Assembly (NCBI RefSeq): GCF_013184545.1 | Contig: NZ_JAAOJA010000007.1 | Location: 186,001 to 250,000 of the forward strand | Direction: 5' to 3' | Source of the DNA: Pseudomonas tumuqii | Lineage (GTDB): Bacteria > Pseudomonadota > Gammaproteobacteria > Pseudomonadales > Pseudomonadaceae | Length of the DNA stretch: 64,000 nucleotides | Shown here: in pieces, positions 44,827 to 54,473 of the stretch | Position numbering within the stretch: the stretch's first letter is position 1 | Layout: each line of letters opens with the position of its first letter | The notes under the pieces: model-generated | What the model saw: the letters and a program-made list of their open reading frames with translations, nothing else | Databases searched by the model: none | What the model was told of the DNA's origin: nothing | Program-made: the position numbers and the translations under genes

Positions 44827-46101
44827 ATGCACAGTGAATCCTACTGGCTCGATACCGCACCGGCGTTCACCGGCGCGCAGAGCGGGGCGCTGCCCGATCA
44901 GGTGGATGTCGCCATTGTCGGCGGCGGTCTTACCGGTCTGTCGGCGGCCCGCGCATTGGCCATGAAGGGCGCCAGGGTAGTGGTGCTGGAAGGTGGTCGG
45001 GTGATCGGCGAAGCCTCCGGGCGCAACGGCGGGCACTGCAGTACCGGCGTCGCCCAGGATTATGTGGCCCTCAGCGCAAGCCTGGGTGCGGATCGGGCGC
45101 GGGCCTATTATCGGGCCTACGAAAGCGCGGTGCAGACCGTGGTCGCGCTGGTGGAGCAGGAGCAGATCGCCTGCGACCTCAAGCGTAACGGCAAGCTCAA
45201 GCTGGCGGCCAAACCCCTGCATTACGAAGGGCTGGCGCGGACCTGCGAACTGATTCGCCGGGAAGTCGACGCCGACGTCGAGCTGCTGTCTGCAGAAGAA
45301 ACCCGCGCCGAAGTCGACTCTGCCGAATTCCACGGCGGCTTGTTGCAGCGCAACGGCGTGCAGATGCACATCGGTCGTTTCGGCGTCGGCTTGGCGCACG
45401 CGGCCGCTCGACACGGCGCGCTGATCTACCAGCACACCCCGGTAAGCGACTGGCAAGCCAATGCCAGTGGTTATCGGCTCAACACCAGCAAGGGTTCGCT
45501 ACAAGCCAAGCAGATTTTGCTGGCGACCGGTGCCTGCCAGCACGGCGACATGGGTTGGTATCGGCGGCGGATCGTGCCGGTGGGCAGCTTTGTGATCGCC
45601 ACCGAGGTGCTGCCCCAGGCCTTGATCGAGCGCTTGCTGCCGGCCCGTCGTTCTTACGTCACCAGCCGCATTATCGGTAATTACTTCCGGCTGACCCCGG
45701 ACAATCGCCTGCTGTTCGGCGGCCGGGCGCGCTTCGCCATGTCTGATGCGAACTCCGACGCCAAGAGCGGCAAGGTGCTGCAGGCGGCGATGGTGCAGAT
45801 GTTCCCGCAGTTGGCCCAGGTCAAGGTCGATTACTGCTGGGGCGGCTTGGTGGACATGACCTCCGACCGCTTGCCGCGCGCTGGCCAGCATGGCGGGGTG
45901 TACCACTCCATGGGTTACAGCGGCCATGGCGTGCAGATGTCGGTGCACATGGGCCAGGTCATGGCCGAGGTCCTGGACGGCAAAGTCGAAGCCAACCCCT
46001 GGCGGGAATTGAGCTGGCCGGCGATTCCCGGGCACTTCGGTAAGCCCTGGTTCCTGCCGATGGTAGGTGCGTATTACCGGCTGCAGGACTACCTACACTG
46101 A
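44827..46101 (+). CDS. FAD-dependent oxidoreductase, gamma-glutamylputrescine oxidase (PuuB)-like
   Basis: A 424-residue flavin oxidase. 'VDVAIVGGGLTGLSAARALAMKGARVVVLEGG' binds FAD, 'GEASGRNGGHCSTGVAQDY' is the PuuB/PauB-type flavin site, and the C-terminal 'GVYHSMGYSGHGVQMSVHMGQVMAE' is typical of the group. It oxidises an amine or N-substituted amino acid to an aldehyde or imine with release of ammonia or amine. The start ATG at 44827 has AAAGGGG upstream. It may be co-transcribed with the HAD gene and the ABC importer. Confidence 0.87.
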   Translation: MHSESYWLDTAPAFTGAQSGALPDQVDVAIVGGGLTGLSAARALAMKGARVVVLEGGRVIGEASGRNGGHCSTGVAQDYVALSASLGADRARAYYRAYESAVQTVVALVEQEQIACDLKRNGKLKLAAKPLHYEGLARTCELIRREVDADVELLSAEETRAEVDSAEFHGGLLQRNGVQMHIGRFGVGLAHAAARHGALIYQHTPVSDWQANASGYRLNTSKGSLQAKQILLATGACQHGDMGWYRRRIVPVGSFVIATEVLPQALIERLLPARRSYVTSRIIGNYFRLTPDNRLLFGGRARFAMSDANSDAKSGKVLQAAMVQMFPQLAQVKVDYCWGGLVDMTSDRLPRAGQHGGVYHSMGYSGHGVQMSVHMGQVMAEVLDGKVEANPWRELSWPAIPGHFGKPWFLPMVGAYYRLQDYLH

Positions 46102-46186
46102 ATTTATGCAGTTGCTTCACGTTGCAAGAACGCTTCGCCAATGCGCGGGCACCCGAGCCTTATCAATTTCGAAAGGAAGAAACGAT

Positions 46187-47830
46187 ATGACTGACAATAA
46201 AAACAAAGTCGACTCCCAGCTGATCACCGGCGAAGAAAGCCTGCGGGTTTTCGAGGGGCTCAACCGGGGTATGTCGCGTCGTGATGCACTGCGCATGTTG
46301 GGGTTGGCCGGGGTGGCCGTCGCGGGTGCGGGCAGCCTGTTCGGCTCGGCCGGCCAAGTGTTCGCCGCAACCTCCGCAAGCACGGGCAAAGGCAAGCGCG
46401 GTGGCCGTATCAAGGTCGCCACTGCGACCAGCTCGACCGCCGATACGCTGGACCCGGCAAAGGGCGGTAATTACACCGACTACTGTCGTCACAACATGTT
46501 CTATAACGGCCTGACGGTCCTGGACGCGCAACTGGCGCCGCGCATGGCCCTGGCGGAGTCGTTCGGTACAGCCGATGCGATCTCCTGGACCATCAAGCTG
46601 CGCAAGGATGTCGTGTTCCACGATGGCAAGCCATTCACCGCGGCCGACGTCGTCTATTCGTTGATCCGTCACAAGCTGCCGGAGACTGGCTCCAAGGCGC
46701 TGACCGTCGCGCAGCAGTTCGAGGAGGTGAAGGCCGCTGGACCGCATGAAGTGCAGATCCGCTTGACCAGCCCGAACGCCGACTTGCCGGCCATCCTCGC
46801 CACTACGCACTTCCTCATCGTGCGTGACGGCACCACCGATTTCGCCATCGCCAACGGCACCGGGCCTTTCAAGTGTGCGGAATTCCAGCCAGGGGTTCGC
46901 TCGATTGCCGCGCGCAACGACAGCTATTGGAAGCCGGGCCTGCCCTACCTCGACGAAATCGAGTTCTTCTCGATCCCGGACGAGGCCGCTCGCATCAGTG
47001 CCCTGCTCGCCGGTGACGTGGACCTGATCAACCCGATCAATCCGCGTTCGGTTTCGCGCATCCAGGACAGTGCCAACGTAGAGTTGATGGAGACCCCGAC
47101 CGGTGGCTATACCAACCTGATCATGCGCGATGATCTGGGCCCGGTGCAGAACCCGGATTTCGTCCTGGCGATGAAGCATCTGCTCGATCGCAAACAGATC
47201 AATCGGGCTGCCTTCCGTGGCTACGGCAAGATCGCCAACGACCAGCCGATTGCCCCCAGCAATCGTTACTATTTCGCCGGTCTGCCACAACGTGAGTACG
47301 ACCCGGAGAAGGCCAAGTTCCACCTACAGAAATCCGGCATGGCCGGACGTTCCCTGCCTATCGTGGCGTCTGAAGCCGCTACCGGCTCGCTGGACATCGC
47401 TCAGTTGCTGCAGCTCTCGGGACAGCAGATCGGCCTCAAGCTCGATATCAAACGGGTGCCGGCGGACGGCTACTGGTCCAATCACTGGATGAAGCATCCG
47501 CTGGGCTTCGGCAACATCGGTGCGCGTCCGACCGCCGACTTGTTGTTCAGCCTGTTCTTCAAGTCCGACGCCGGCACCAACGAATCGGGCTGGAAGAACG
47601 AACAGTTCGACCAGTTGCTGGTTGCCGCGCGCGGTGAAACCGACGACGCCAAACGCAAGCAGATGTATGCCGATATGCAGGTGCTGGTGCATGAACACTG
47701 CGGTATCGGTATTCCGCAGTTCAACAGCAGCCTCGATGGCCACAATACCAAGTTGAAAGGACTTACCCCTCATCCACTCGGTGGGTTGATGGGCTACATG
47801 TTCGCCGAGAACGTCTGGCTGGATGCCTGA
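46187..47830 (+). CDS. peptide/opine-type ABC transporter substrate-binding protein (Tat-exported)
   Basis: A 547-residue SBP_bac_5 family binding protein. The leader is long, with SRRDALRMLG near residues 30-39 and a hydrophobic 'LAGVAVAGAGSLFGSAGQVFA'. This is a twin-arginine signal instead of the usual Sec signal. The mature part has 'AESFGTADAISWTIKLRKDVVFHDGKPFTAADVVYSL', the family signature. The ATG at 46187 follows AAAGGAAGAAA. A hairpin after the gene suggests higher expression than the permeases. The ligand is probably a di/oligopeptide, opine or modified amino acid. Confidence 0.9.
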   Translation: MTDNKNKVDSQLITGEESLRVFEGLNRGMSRRDALRMLGLAGVAVAGAGSLFGSAGQVFAATSASTGKGKRGGRIKVATATSSTADTLDPAKGGNYTDYCRHNMFYNGLTVLDAQLAPRMALAESFGTADAISWTIKLRKDVVFHDGKPFTAADVVYSLIRHKLPETGSKALTVAQQFEEVKAAGPHEVQIRLTSPNADLPAILATTHFLIVRDGTTDFAIANGTGPFKCAEFQPGVRSIAARNDSYWKPGLPYLDEIEFFSIPDEAARISALLAGDVDLINPINPRSVSRIQDSANVELMETPTGGYTNLIMRDDLGPVQNPDFVLAMKHLLDRKQINRAAFRGYGKIANDQPIAPSNRYYFAGLPQREYDPEKAKFHLQKSGMAGRSLPIVASEAATGSLDIAQLLQLSGQQIGLKLDIKRVPADGYWSNHWMKHPLGFGNIGARPTADLLFSLFFKSDAGTNESGWKNEQFDQLLVAARGETDDAKRKQMYADMQVLVHEHCGIGIPQFNSSLDGHNTKLKGLTPHPLGGLMGYMFAENVWLDA

Positions 47831-47866
47831 GCGATTGGTGCAACGATAGCTCGATAACCAAGGCGT

Positions 47867-47887
47867 CGCCTGCGGGTCATGCAGGCG
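47867..47887 (+). other. intercistronic hairpin
   Basis: CGCCTGC and GCAGGCG with a seven-base loop and no T-run. Such hairpins commonly protect binding-protein mRNA and lower read-through to permease genes. Confidence 0.6.
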
Positions 47888-47912
47888 GCGTCACTAAGTG
47901 AAGGTATGAATT

Positions 47913-48866
47913 ATGAACAGCACTATTGCACGCCTGGTTGGTGGTCGGTTGGCTGTAGGCGTGCTTACGCTGCTTATCGTGTCGCTGGTGGTGTTTTTCC
48001 TCACCAGCCTGCTGCCGGGTGACGCGGTACAGGAACAGCTCGGCCAGGAGGCGACTGCGGAAGCGGTGGCGGCGCTGCGTGCGCAGTTAGGCCTGGATCT
48101 ACCCGTGCACCTGCGTTACTTCAACTGGCTGGGCGGGCTGATCACCGGCAATCCCGGTATTTCCCTGGTCAACGGCATGCCGGTCGACGACATGATCGCC
48201 AGCCGGCTGCCCAATACCCTGAAACTGGCAGCGGTCACCACGCTGGTCTCGGTGCCGCTGGCGCTGACCATAGGTATTCTGTCGGCGATGTACCGCGGTT
48301 CGATCTTCGATCGTTACAGCAACATGCTGGCGGTGTTCGCCGTCTCCGTGCCGGAGTTCCTGATCGCCACCATCGCGGTACTGATCTTCGCCGTGAAGCT
48401 GGGCTGGCTGTCGGCGCTGTCGCGTAGCGTCGAGGTCGAGTCGTTCGGCGAACTGGTGCGCATCTACGCGTTGCCGGTGCTGACGCTGTGCTGCGTACTG
48501 ACGGCGCAGATGGCGCGCATGACGCGGGCCGCGGTGGTCGATCAGCTCAGCGCCTCCTATGTCGAAATGGCGATACTCAAAGGGGCACGACCGATACGGG
48601 TGGTGCTTCGTCATGCATTGCCCAATGCGATCGGGCCGATCGCCAACGCCGTGGCGCTGAGCCTGTCGTACCTGTTGGGCGGCGTAGTCATAGTCGAGTC
48701 GATCTTCAACTATCCGGGCGTCGCGACGCTGATGGTAAACGGTGTGGTCACGCGTGACATGCCGTTGATACAGGCGTGCGTGATGTTGTTCAGCCTGGGT
48801 TTTCTGATGCTGGTTCTGCTGGCTGACCTCTGTGCAATCCTATCCAACCCGAGGCTGCGCAAATGA
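47913..48866 (+). CDS. ABC transporter permease (DppB type)
   Basis: A 317-residue inner-membrane permease with about six segments. The N-terminal 'LTLLIVSLVVFFLTSLLPGDA' and the coupling 'EMAILKGARPIRVVLRHALPNAIGPI' (EAA loop) are typical of DppB/OppB. It pairs with the next gene (ATGA overlap) to form the channel of the importer. Confidence 0.94.
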   Translation: MNSTIARLVGGRLAVGVLTLLIVSLVVFFLTSLLPGDAVQEQLGQEATAEAVAALRAQLGLDLPVHLRYFNWLGGLITGNPGISLVNGMPVDDMIASRLPNTLKLAAVTTLVSVPLALTIGILSAMYRGSIFDRYSNMLAVFAVSVPEFLIATIAVLIFAVKLGWLSALSRSVEVESFGELVRIYALPVLTLCCVLTAQMARMTRAAVVDQLSASYVEMAILKGARPIRVVLRHALPNAIGPIANAVALSLSYLLGGVVIVESIFNYPGVATLMVNGVVTRDMPLIQACVMLFSLGFLMLVLLADLCAILSNPRLRK

Positions 48867-49777
48867 AACCGAACAGTATTTCACCTAAAGCGAGCATCGG
48901 CAGCGGCAAGGATAACGCCCTGAAGCAGGATGGAGCGAACGAGCCGGTGCGGACCCGCCGGCGCCGGCTCTCGCTGTCTGTCGGCGGCGTCATCGGTCTG
49001 CTGATCGTGACCTTCTGGGCGCTGATGGCCGTCGCCGGGCCCCTGTTCGCGCCCCACGATGCCAACGCCATGATCAGCGATGGTTACTTCGGCCCGCTCA
49101 GCCTGGAGTTTCCCTTGGGTACCGACTACCTGGGGCGGGATATCCTCAGCCGCTTGTTGCACGGAGCGCCTTTCACCATAGGCGTGGCGTTGGCGGCCAC
49201 AGCGCTGGCCTGCACGGCAGGTGTGGTCCTGGCGCTGGTGGCGGCCGCTTCCGGTGGCTGGGTCGATGCACTCATAAGCCGTACCCAGGATGCGCTGATC
49301 GCGATTCCGAACAAGATTTTTGCCCTGCTGATGGTGGCCTCGTTCGGCTCCTCGGTGCCGCTGCTGTTGCTGATGGCCGCATTCGCCTATATGCCGGGTT
49401 CCTTCCGTATCGCGCGTGCGGTCGCGGTGAACGTCATGACCATGGACTTTGTCCAGGTTGCGCGTACCCGCGGCGAAGCCATGCCCTACATCATCTTCAT
49501 CGAAGTGCTGCCGAACATGCTGCGCCCGGTGATGACCGACTTTGGCCTGCGTTTCGTCTACGTGGTGCTGCTGCTCAGCGCCATGAGTTTCCTTGGGCTG
49601 GGCGTGCAGCCGCCGGACGCCGACTGGGGCTCGCTGGTGCGGGAAAACATCGAGGGCCTTTGGGCGGGTGCCCCGGCCGTGCTGGCACCGGCGGTCGCCA
49701 TCGCCACCCTGACCATGGGGGTCAACTTGCTCATCGACAGCTTCGGCGGGCGATCCAAGCGCGAGATGGAGAAGTGA
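48863..49777 (+). CDS. ABC transporter permease (DppC type)
   Basis: A 304-residue permease with a long polar N-terminus before the first segment (about 35-55). The 'PLGTDYLGRDILSRLLHGAPFTIGVALA' motif is the DppC/OppC hallmark, and the coupling loop is 'VARTRGEAMPYIIFIEVLPNMLRPV'. It overlaps the DppB-type gene by four bases and is followed one base later by the ATPase gene. Confidence 0.94.
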   Translation: MKPNSISPKASIGSGKDNALKQDGANEPVRTRRRRLSLSVGGVIGLLIVTFWALMAVAGPLFAPHDANAMISDGYFGPLSLEFPLGTDYLGRDILSRLLHGAPFTIGVALAATALACTAGVVLALVAAASGGWVDALISRTQDALIAIPNKIFALLMVASFGSSVPLLLLMAAFAYMPGSFRIARAVAVNVMTMDFVQVARTRGEAMPYIIFIEVLPNMLRPVMTDFGLRFVYVVLLLSAMSFLGLGVQPPDADWGSLVRENIEGLWAGAPAVLAPAVAIATLTMGVNLLIDSFGGRSKREMEK

Positions 49778-49778
49778 G

Positions 49779-51611
49779 ATGAACGAAATCGTCAGGGTAA
49801 GCGGCCTGCGTGTGGCCGCACGTAACGAAGAGGGCATCGATGTGCCGATCGTGCACGGTGCCGATTTTAGCCTGAACAAAGGCGAGGTACTGGCGCTGAT
49901 CGGCGAGTCCGGTTCCGGCAAGAGCACCATAGCGCTGTCGCTGATGGGTTATGCCCGCTCGGGTTGCCGTATCGTCGGCGGCTCGGTACGGGTCGGCGAT
50001 GTCGACGTGCTCAAGCTGTCGAATGCCGAGCTGGCAAAGCTGCGCGGGCGCACCGTGGCCTATATCGCGCAGAGCGCGGCCGCGGCATTCAATCCGTCCA
50101 AGAGCATCATGGATCAGGTGATCGAAAGCGCGCTGATCCACGGCGTGCTGTCGCGCAAGCAGGCGCAGGCCAAGGCCGTCGAGCTGTTCCGCGAGCTGGC
50201 GCTGCCGGAGCCCGAACGCATCGGCGCGCGCTATCCGCACCAGGTTTCGGGTGGGCAGTTGCAGCGGCTGATGGCGGCGATGGCGCTGATCACCGATCCG
50301 GCACTGGTGATTCTGGACGAACCGACCACGGCATTGGATGTCACGACCCAGATCGAAGTGCTGCGGGCGTTCAAGAAGGTGGTGCGTGAACGCGGCACCA
50401 CGGCGATTTACGTCTCCCACGACCTGGCGGTGGTGGCGCAGATGGCCGACCGTATCGTCGTGCTGCGCGACGGCCAGATCCAGGAAAACAACCCTACCGA
50501 ACAGATCCTGGCAGCGCCGGAGCATCCCTATACCCGCAGCCTGCTGGCCGCGATAAGGCCGGCGGCGCGCCAGGGAGCGGGCGATCAAGAGGCAGCTTCG
50601 GCGGAAGAGGATGTGCTGCTCGACATCCACGGTCTGGAGATTTGCTACGGCACCAAGAAGGTGCTGCAGGATGTCGATCTGAAGATCCGACGCGGTGCGG
50701 CGGTCGGCGTGATCGGCGAGTCGGGGTCGGGAAAAACCACCCTGGCCCAGGCCATCGCCGGCCTGGCGCCAACCACGGCTGGGCATATCCTGCTCGATGG
50801 CCAGCCGCTCAGCAGGACGCTGGCCGGGCGTACCCGCGAGCAGTTCCGGCGCGTTCAGTTCGTCTTCCAGAACGCCGATACGGCGCTGAACCCACGGCAC
50901 AGCATCGAACAGATCCTCGGCCGCCCGCTGCGTTTCTATCACGGCATGAAGGGTGCGCAGCAGCAGCGTCGGGTGGCCGAGTTGCTGGAACTGGTGCAGT
51001 TGCCGGCCAGCATTGCGCAACGCCGGCCCGGCGAGTTGTCCGGTGGCCAGAAGCAGCGCGTCAACCTGGCGCGGGCGCTGGCGGCGGAGCCGGATCTGAT
51101 CCTCTGTGACGAAGTGACCTCGGCGCTGGATACGGTGGTGGGTGCGGCGATTCTCGAACTGTTGCGCGACCTGCGCCGCGAACTGGGCGTCTCCTACCTG
51201 TTCATCAGCCATGACATCTCCACCGTACGTGCGCTGTGCGACGACATAGTGGTGATGTACAGCGGCCATAAGGTCGAGGCCGGCGATCAGCAGGCGTTCG
51301 TCCAAGCGCCGTTCCATCCCTATACCAACCTGTTGACCAATTCGGTGCCGGAGCTGCGCCAGGGCTGGCTGGAAAACTGCGGGGCTGCTAAAGGCGGGCT
51401 GCCGCCGATCGGCGAGCCGACCAGCAGCGCGCATCTCTGCCCGTTCCTCGATCGCTGCCCGGTGCGTATCGAAGGGGTGTGCAATCGCAGCGCGCCACCG
51501 CGCCACAATATCGCCGGCGGTAGTGAGATTCTCTGTCATCACACCGGTGCCGAGCTGCTCAAGGCGCAGGACTGTGTGAACAGCATGAAACTTGTGGGCA
51601 CCTACGCGTGA
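49779..51611 (+). CDS. fused dipeptide-type ABC ATPase (DppD-DppF)
   Basis: A 610-residue protein with two ATPase domains in one chain. Domain 1 has Walker A GESGSGKST (about 46-54), signature VSGGQLQ and LVILDEPTTALD. Domain 2 has GESGSGKTT, LSGGQKQR and LILCDEVTSALD. The oligopeptide-type tail with cysteines (AHLCPFLDRCPVRIEGVC) follows only the second. It powers the importer. Most Dpp systems have separate D and F genes. It overlaps the next gene by four bases, tying uptake to the dehydrogenase genes. Confidence 0.93.
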   Translation: MNEIVRVSGLRVAARNEEGIDVPIVHGADFSLNKGEVLALIGESGSGKSTIALSLMGYARSGCRIVGGSVRVGDVDVLKLSNAELAKLRGRTVAYIAQSAAAAFNPSKSIMDQVIESALIHGVLSRKQAQAKAVELFRELALPEPERIGARYPHQVSGGQLQRLMAAMALITDPALVILDEPTTALDVTTQIEVLRAFKKVVRERGTTAIYVSHDLAVVAQMADRIVVLRDGQIQENNPTEQILAAPEHPYTRSLLAAIRPAARQGAGDQEAASAEEDVLLDIHGLEICYGTKKVLQDVDLKIRRGAAVGVIGESGSGKTTLAQAIAGLAPTTAGHILLDGQPLSRTLAGRTREQFRRVQFVFQNADTALNPRHSIEQILGRPLRFYHGMKGAQQQRRVAELLELVQLPASIAQRRPGELSGGQKQRVNLARALAAEPDLILCDEVTSALDTVVGAAILELLRDLRRELGVSYLFISHDISTVRALCDDIVVMYSGHKVEAGDQQAFVQAPFHPYTNLLTNSVPELRQGWLENCGAAKGGLPPIGEPTSSAHLCPFLDRCPVRIEGVCNRSAPPRHNIAGGSEILCHHTGAELLKAQDCVNSMKLVGTYA

Positions 51612-51916
51612 GCGCGCGTTTCGTACGCTTGGCCGAGGGTGAGCGGCCAACGGTCAGATTGATGGTCGATGGCGAGCCCATCGAGGCATTGCAGGGCGAC
51701 ACCCTGATGGTTGCGTTATTGACCCGGGTGTCGGCCCTGCGCCAGTCGGAATTCGATCCAGGCCGCCGCGCCGGCTTCTGCCTGATGGGCGCCTGTCAGG
51801 ACTGCTGGGTCTGGACCCGTAGCGGCGAGCGTCTGCGCGCCTGTTCCAACGAAGTCCGCGAGGGGCTGGATATCGTCACCAGGCAACCGGAGGCGATATG
51901 GCCACTGCGCGGCTGA
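51608..51916 (+). CDS. [2Fe-2S] subunit of an HcnABC/D-hydroxyproline dehydrogenase-like complex
   Basis: A 102-residue ferredoxin-like subunit with 'GFCLMGACQDCWVWTRSGERLRAC' supplying four cysteines (CX4CX2C then C). This matches HcnA, OoxC-type and LhpF-like small subunits. GTG start at 51608 overlaps the ATPase stop. It carries electrons between the flavin subunits encoded by the next two genes. Confidence 0.87.
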   Translation: MSARFVRLAEGERPTVRLMVDGEPIEALQGDTLMVALLTRVSALRQSEFDPGRRAGFCLMGACQDCWVWTRSGERLRACSNEVREGLDIVTRQPEAIWPLRG

Positions 51917-53322
51917 AAAATCTGCAGAAAGACGCCTTACGGGTGGTGATAGTGGGTGCCGGTCCAGCAGGCACCCGCTGCGCCGAGACCCTGGTGGCGG
52001 CGGGAATCAGGCCGATTCTGCTGGATGAGAACCGCCGTGATGGCGGCCAGATCTATCGTCGTCAACCCGAGGGTTTCACCCGCGACTATGCCACCCTGTA
52101 CGGTAGCGAGGCGGAGAAGGCCCGGGCACTGCACCAGAGTTTCGACCGCCTGCGCGAGCGGATCGATTACCGGCCCGACACCCTGGTGTGGAGCCTGACG
52201 CCGGGCCAGCTGTGCTGCGTCAGCCAGGGCAAGCACACGACCGTCGATTACGATGCGCTGATCCTCTGCACCGGCGCCACCGATCGGCTGATGCCGATCG
52301 AGGGTTGGCAGCTGGCTGGCACCTACAGCCTGGGCGGGGCGCAGATAGCGCTGAAGGCGCAGGCGGTGTCGATCGGTCGCCGGGTGGTGTTCCTGGGCAG
52401 CGGGCCGCTGCTGTACCTGGTCGCCAGCCAGTACCTCAAGGCCGGCGCCACGGTGGCCGCGGTGCTCGACACCTCGCCGCTACGCAAGCGCATTGCGGCC
52501 CTGCCCAAATTGCTCGCCCGCCCCGGGCTGCTGTTCACCGGGATGAAACTGCTGGCGCAGCTCTACCTGGCGCGAATCCCGGTGCACCTGGGGGTCGAGC
52601 CCCAGCAGGTGCTGGGCGATGCGGCCAGCGGCGTCAGCGCGGTGCGTGTGCGCACCAGCCACGGTGACAACCTGCAGTTCGATTGCGATGCGCTCGCCCT
52701 GGGCTATCACCTGCGTCCGGAAACCCAGCTGGCCGACTTGGCCGGTTGTCGTATGCGGTTCCAAGAGGTGTCGCAGCAGTGGGTGCTGGATACCGATGGA
52801 GAAGGGCGCACTTCGGTCCGCGGTGTGTACGCCGCCGGCGATGGCGCACGGATCCGTGGAGCCGATGCGGCGGAGCATGCCGGCCGCCTGGTAGCGCTGG
52901 CCCTGTTACAGGATCTGCAACAACCGGTGCACGGCGAAGCGCTTGCCTTGCAGCGTCGCGTCCTGGCGGTGATGGATGAATTCAGTCACGGCCTGTGCCA
53001 GGCATTTCCCTGGCCGGCGGCGCAGGCCAAGGCCTTAGCGGACGAGGCGATCGTCTGCCGCTGCGAAATGATCACGGCCGGCGAGCTGCGCTCCGTGGTG
53101 CGCGAGAAGGGCGCCTGCGAGGTCAATCGCGCCAAGGCCTTCAGCCGGGTCGGCATGGGCCGCTGCCAGGGCCGCTACTGCTCCCAGGCCGGCGCCGAGG
53201 TGATCGCCGCGGCGGCTGGCGTCGCTGTCGAACGGGTCGGCCGCCAACGCGGCCAGGCACCGGTCAAGCCGCTGTCGATGTTGACCGAGGAACTCAAGCA
53301 GGCCGAGGAGGTGGCACCGTGA
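51898..53322 (+). CDS. FAD/NAD-type subunit of an HcnABC-like dehydrogenase (HcnB type)
   Basis: A 474-residue flavoprotein. 'VVIVGAGPAGTRCAETLVAAGIRPILLDENRRDGGQIYRRQP' is the first dinucleotide site, 'RRVVFLGSGPLLYLVASQY' the second, and 'GVYAAGDGARIRGADAAEHAGRL' the ATG-type motif. A C-terminal cysteine-rich [2Fe-2S] domain (CRCEMITAGEL...GRCQGRYC) is present, as in HcnB, OoxA and the D-hydroxyproline dehydrogenase alpha subunit. It overlaps its neighbours on both sides, so the three subunits are made together. Confidence 0.9.
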   Translation: MATARLKNLQKDALRVVIVGAGPAGTRCAETLVAAGIRPILLDENRRDGGQIYRRQPEGFTRDYATLYGSEAEKARALHQSFDRLRERIDYRPDTLVWSLTPGQLCCVSQGKHTTVDYDALILCTGATDRLMPIEGWQLAGTYSLGGAQIALKAQAVSIGRRVVFLGSGPLLYLVASQYLKAGATVAAVLDTSPLRKRIAALPKLLARPGLLFTGMKLLAQLYLARIPVHLGVEPQQVLGDAASGVSAVRVRTSHGDNLQFDCDALALGYHLRPETQLADLAGCRMRFQEVSQQWVLDTDGEGRTSVRGVYAAGDGARIRGADAAEHAGRLVALALLQDLQQPVHGEALALQRRVLAVMDEFSHGLCQAFPWPAAQAKALADEAIVCRCEMITAGELRSVVREKGACEVNRAKAFSRVGMGRCQGRYCSQAGAEVIAAAAGVAVERVGRQRGQAPVKPLSMLTEELKQAEEVAP

Positions 53323-54473
53323 GCATTGAGAAGACCGATGTACTGATCGTTGGCGGCGGCCTGATGGGTGCCGCTTCGGCATTCTTCCTGCGTCAGCGCG
53401 GCAAGTCGGTGATCCTCCTCGAGCGGGACCAGATCGGCCAGTACGCCAGTGGGGTGAACTTCGGCAACGTGCGCCGCCAGGGGCGTTTCCTCGGCCAGTT
53501 GGAGCTGGCCAACCGCTCCTTCGCGCTGTGGAAGCGCCTGCCGGAACTGATCGACGACGATCTCGAATTCATTCCCAGCGGGCACATGCGCGTGTGCTAC
53601 CGCGAGGACGAGATCGCCGAGCTGGAGGCCTACGCCGCGGCGCCCGAGGCGCGCGAGCTGGACCTGCGCATCTTCAGCGGCCGCGAGCTGCACGAGCGCT
53701 TCCCGTTCTTCGGCCCGGAGGTCAAGGGCGGCTCCTATGCACCGCACGACGGCCATGCCAACCCGCGCCTTGCCGCACCGGCCTTCGCCCGCGCCGCGCG
53801 GCGCGCCGGGGCGACCATCGAGGAGCGCTGCGAGGTGACTAGCGTACAGAAGGTCGGCGGGCAGTTCCGGGTGACCACCAGCGACGGCCGCGAGTACCGC
53901 GCCGAGCAGTTGCTGATCACGGCCGGCGCCTGGGGCGAGAAGCTCTCCGCGCAGTTCGGCGAGCCGGTGCCGCTGATCGCCAAGGGCCCGCAGATGTCGG
54001 TCACCGAGCCGGTGCCCTATGTGCTGAAGACGGTGATCGGCGTGTACACCAAGATCCCCGAGGAAGTGCTGTATTTCCGCCAGATCCCGCGCGGCAACAT
54101 CATCATCGGCGGCTGTAACCACAGCAAGCCGGACATGCTCAACCGCCGCGCCCATTTCGAGCCGCAAAGCCTTCTCAAACAGTTGCAGCAGATGCACCGG
54201 CTGGCGCCGCATATGGCCAACCTGAACATCATCCGCACCTGGAGCGGCATCGAAAGCTACCTGCCGGACTCCCTACCGGTGATGGGCCCCAGCGGCACGG
54301 TCGATGGCCTGTATTACGCCTTCGGCTTCAGCGGCCATGGTTTCCAGCTGGGTCCGGGAGTAGGGGACGTGATGGCCGAGCTGATCAGTACCGGGAGCAC
54401 CAGCACCGCCATCGAACCCTTTCATATCCGTCGGTTCGCCACCTCATCCATGCAGCGGAGCAAGGCCTCGTGA
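53319..54473 (+). CDS. FAD-dependent catalytic subunit of an HcnABC-like dehydrogenase (HcnC/OoxB type)
   Basis: A 384-residue DAO-fold flavoprotein. 'TDVLIVGGGLMGAASAFFLRQRGKSVILLERDQIGQYASGVNFGNVRRQGRFLGQ' binds FAD, and 'GLYYAFGFSGHGFQLGPGVGDVMAEL' is the C-terminal motif. This is the subunit that oxidises the C-N bond of glycine, octopine or D-hydroxyproline in known relatives. The GTG start at 53319 overlaps the previous stop. The substrate is unknown; an imported opine-like or imino compound is plausible. Confidence 0.88.
   Translation: MSIEKTDVLIVGGGLMGAASAFFLRQRGKSVILLERDQIGQYASGVNFGNVRRQGRFLGQLELANRSFALWKRLPELIDDDLEFIPSGHMRVCYREDEIAELEAYAAAPEARELDLRIFSGRELHERFPFFGPEVKGGSYAPHDGHANPRLAAPAFARAARRAGATIEERCEVTSVQKVGGQFRVTTSDGREYRAEQLLITAGAWGEKLSAQFGEPVPLIAKGPQMSVTEPVPYVLKTVIGVYTKIPEEVLYFRQIPRGNIIIGGCNHSKPDMLNRRAHFEPQSLLKQLQQMHRLAPHMANLNIIRTWSGIESYLPDSLPVMGPSGTVDGLYYAFGFSGHGFQLGPGVGDVMAELISTGSTSTAIEPFHIRRFATSSMQRSKAS

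Noticed and set aside
49731..51650. A 639-residue minus-strand open frame opposite the fused ATPase.
   Set aside because: The plus strand encodes two intact ABC ATPase domains; the other strand has no recognisable domain.
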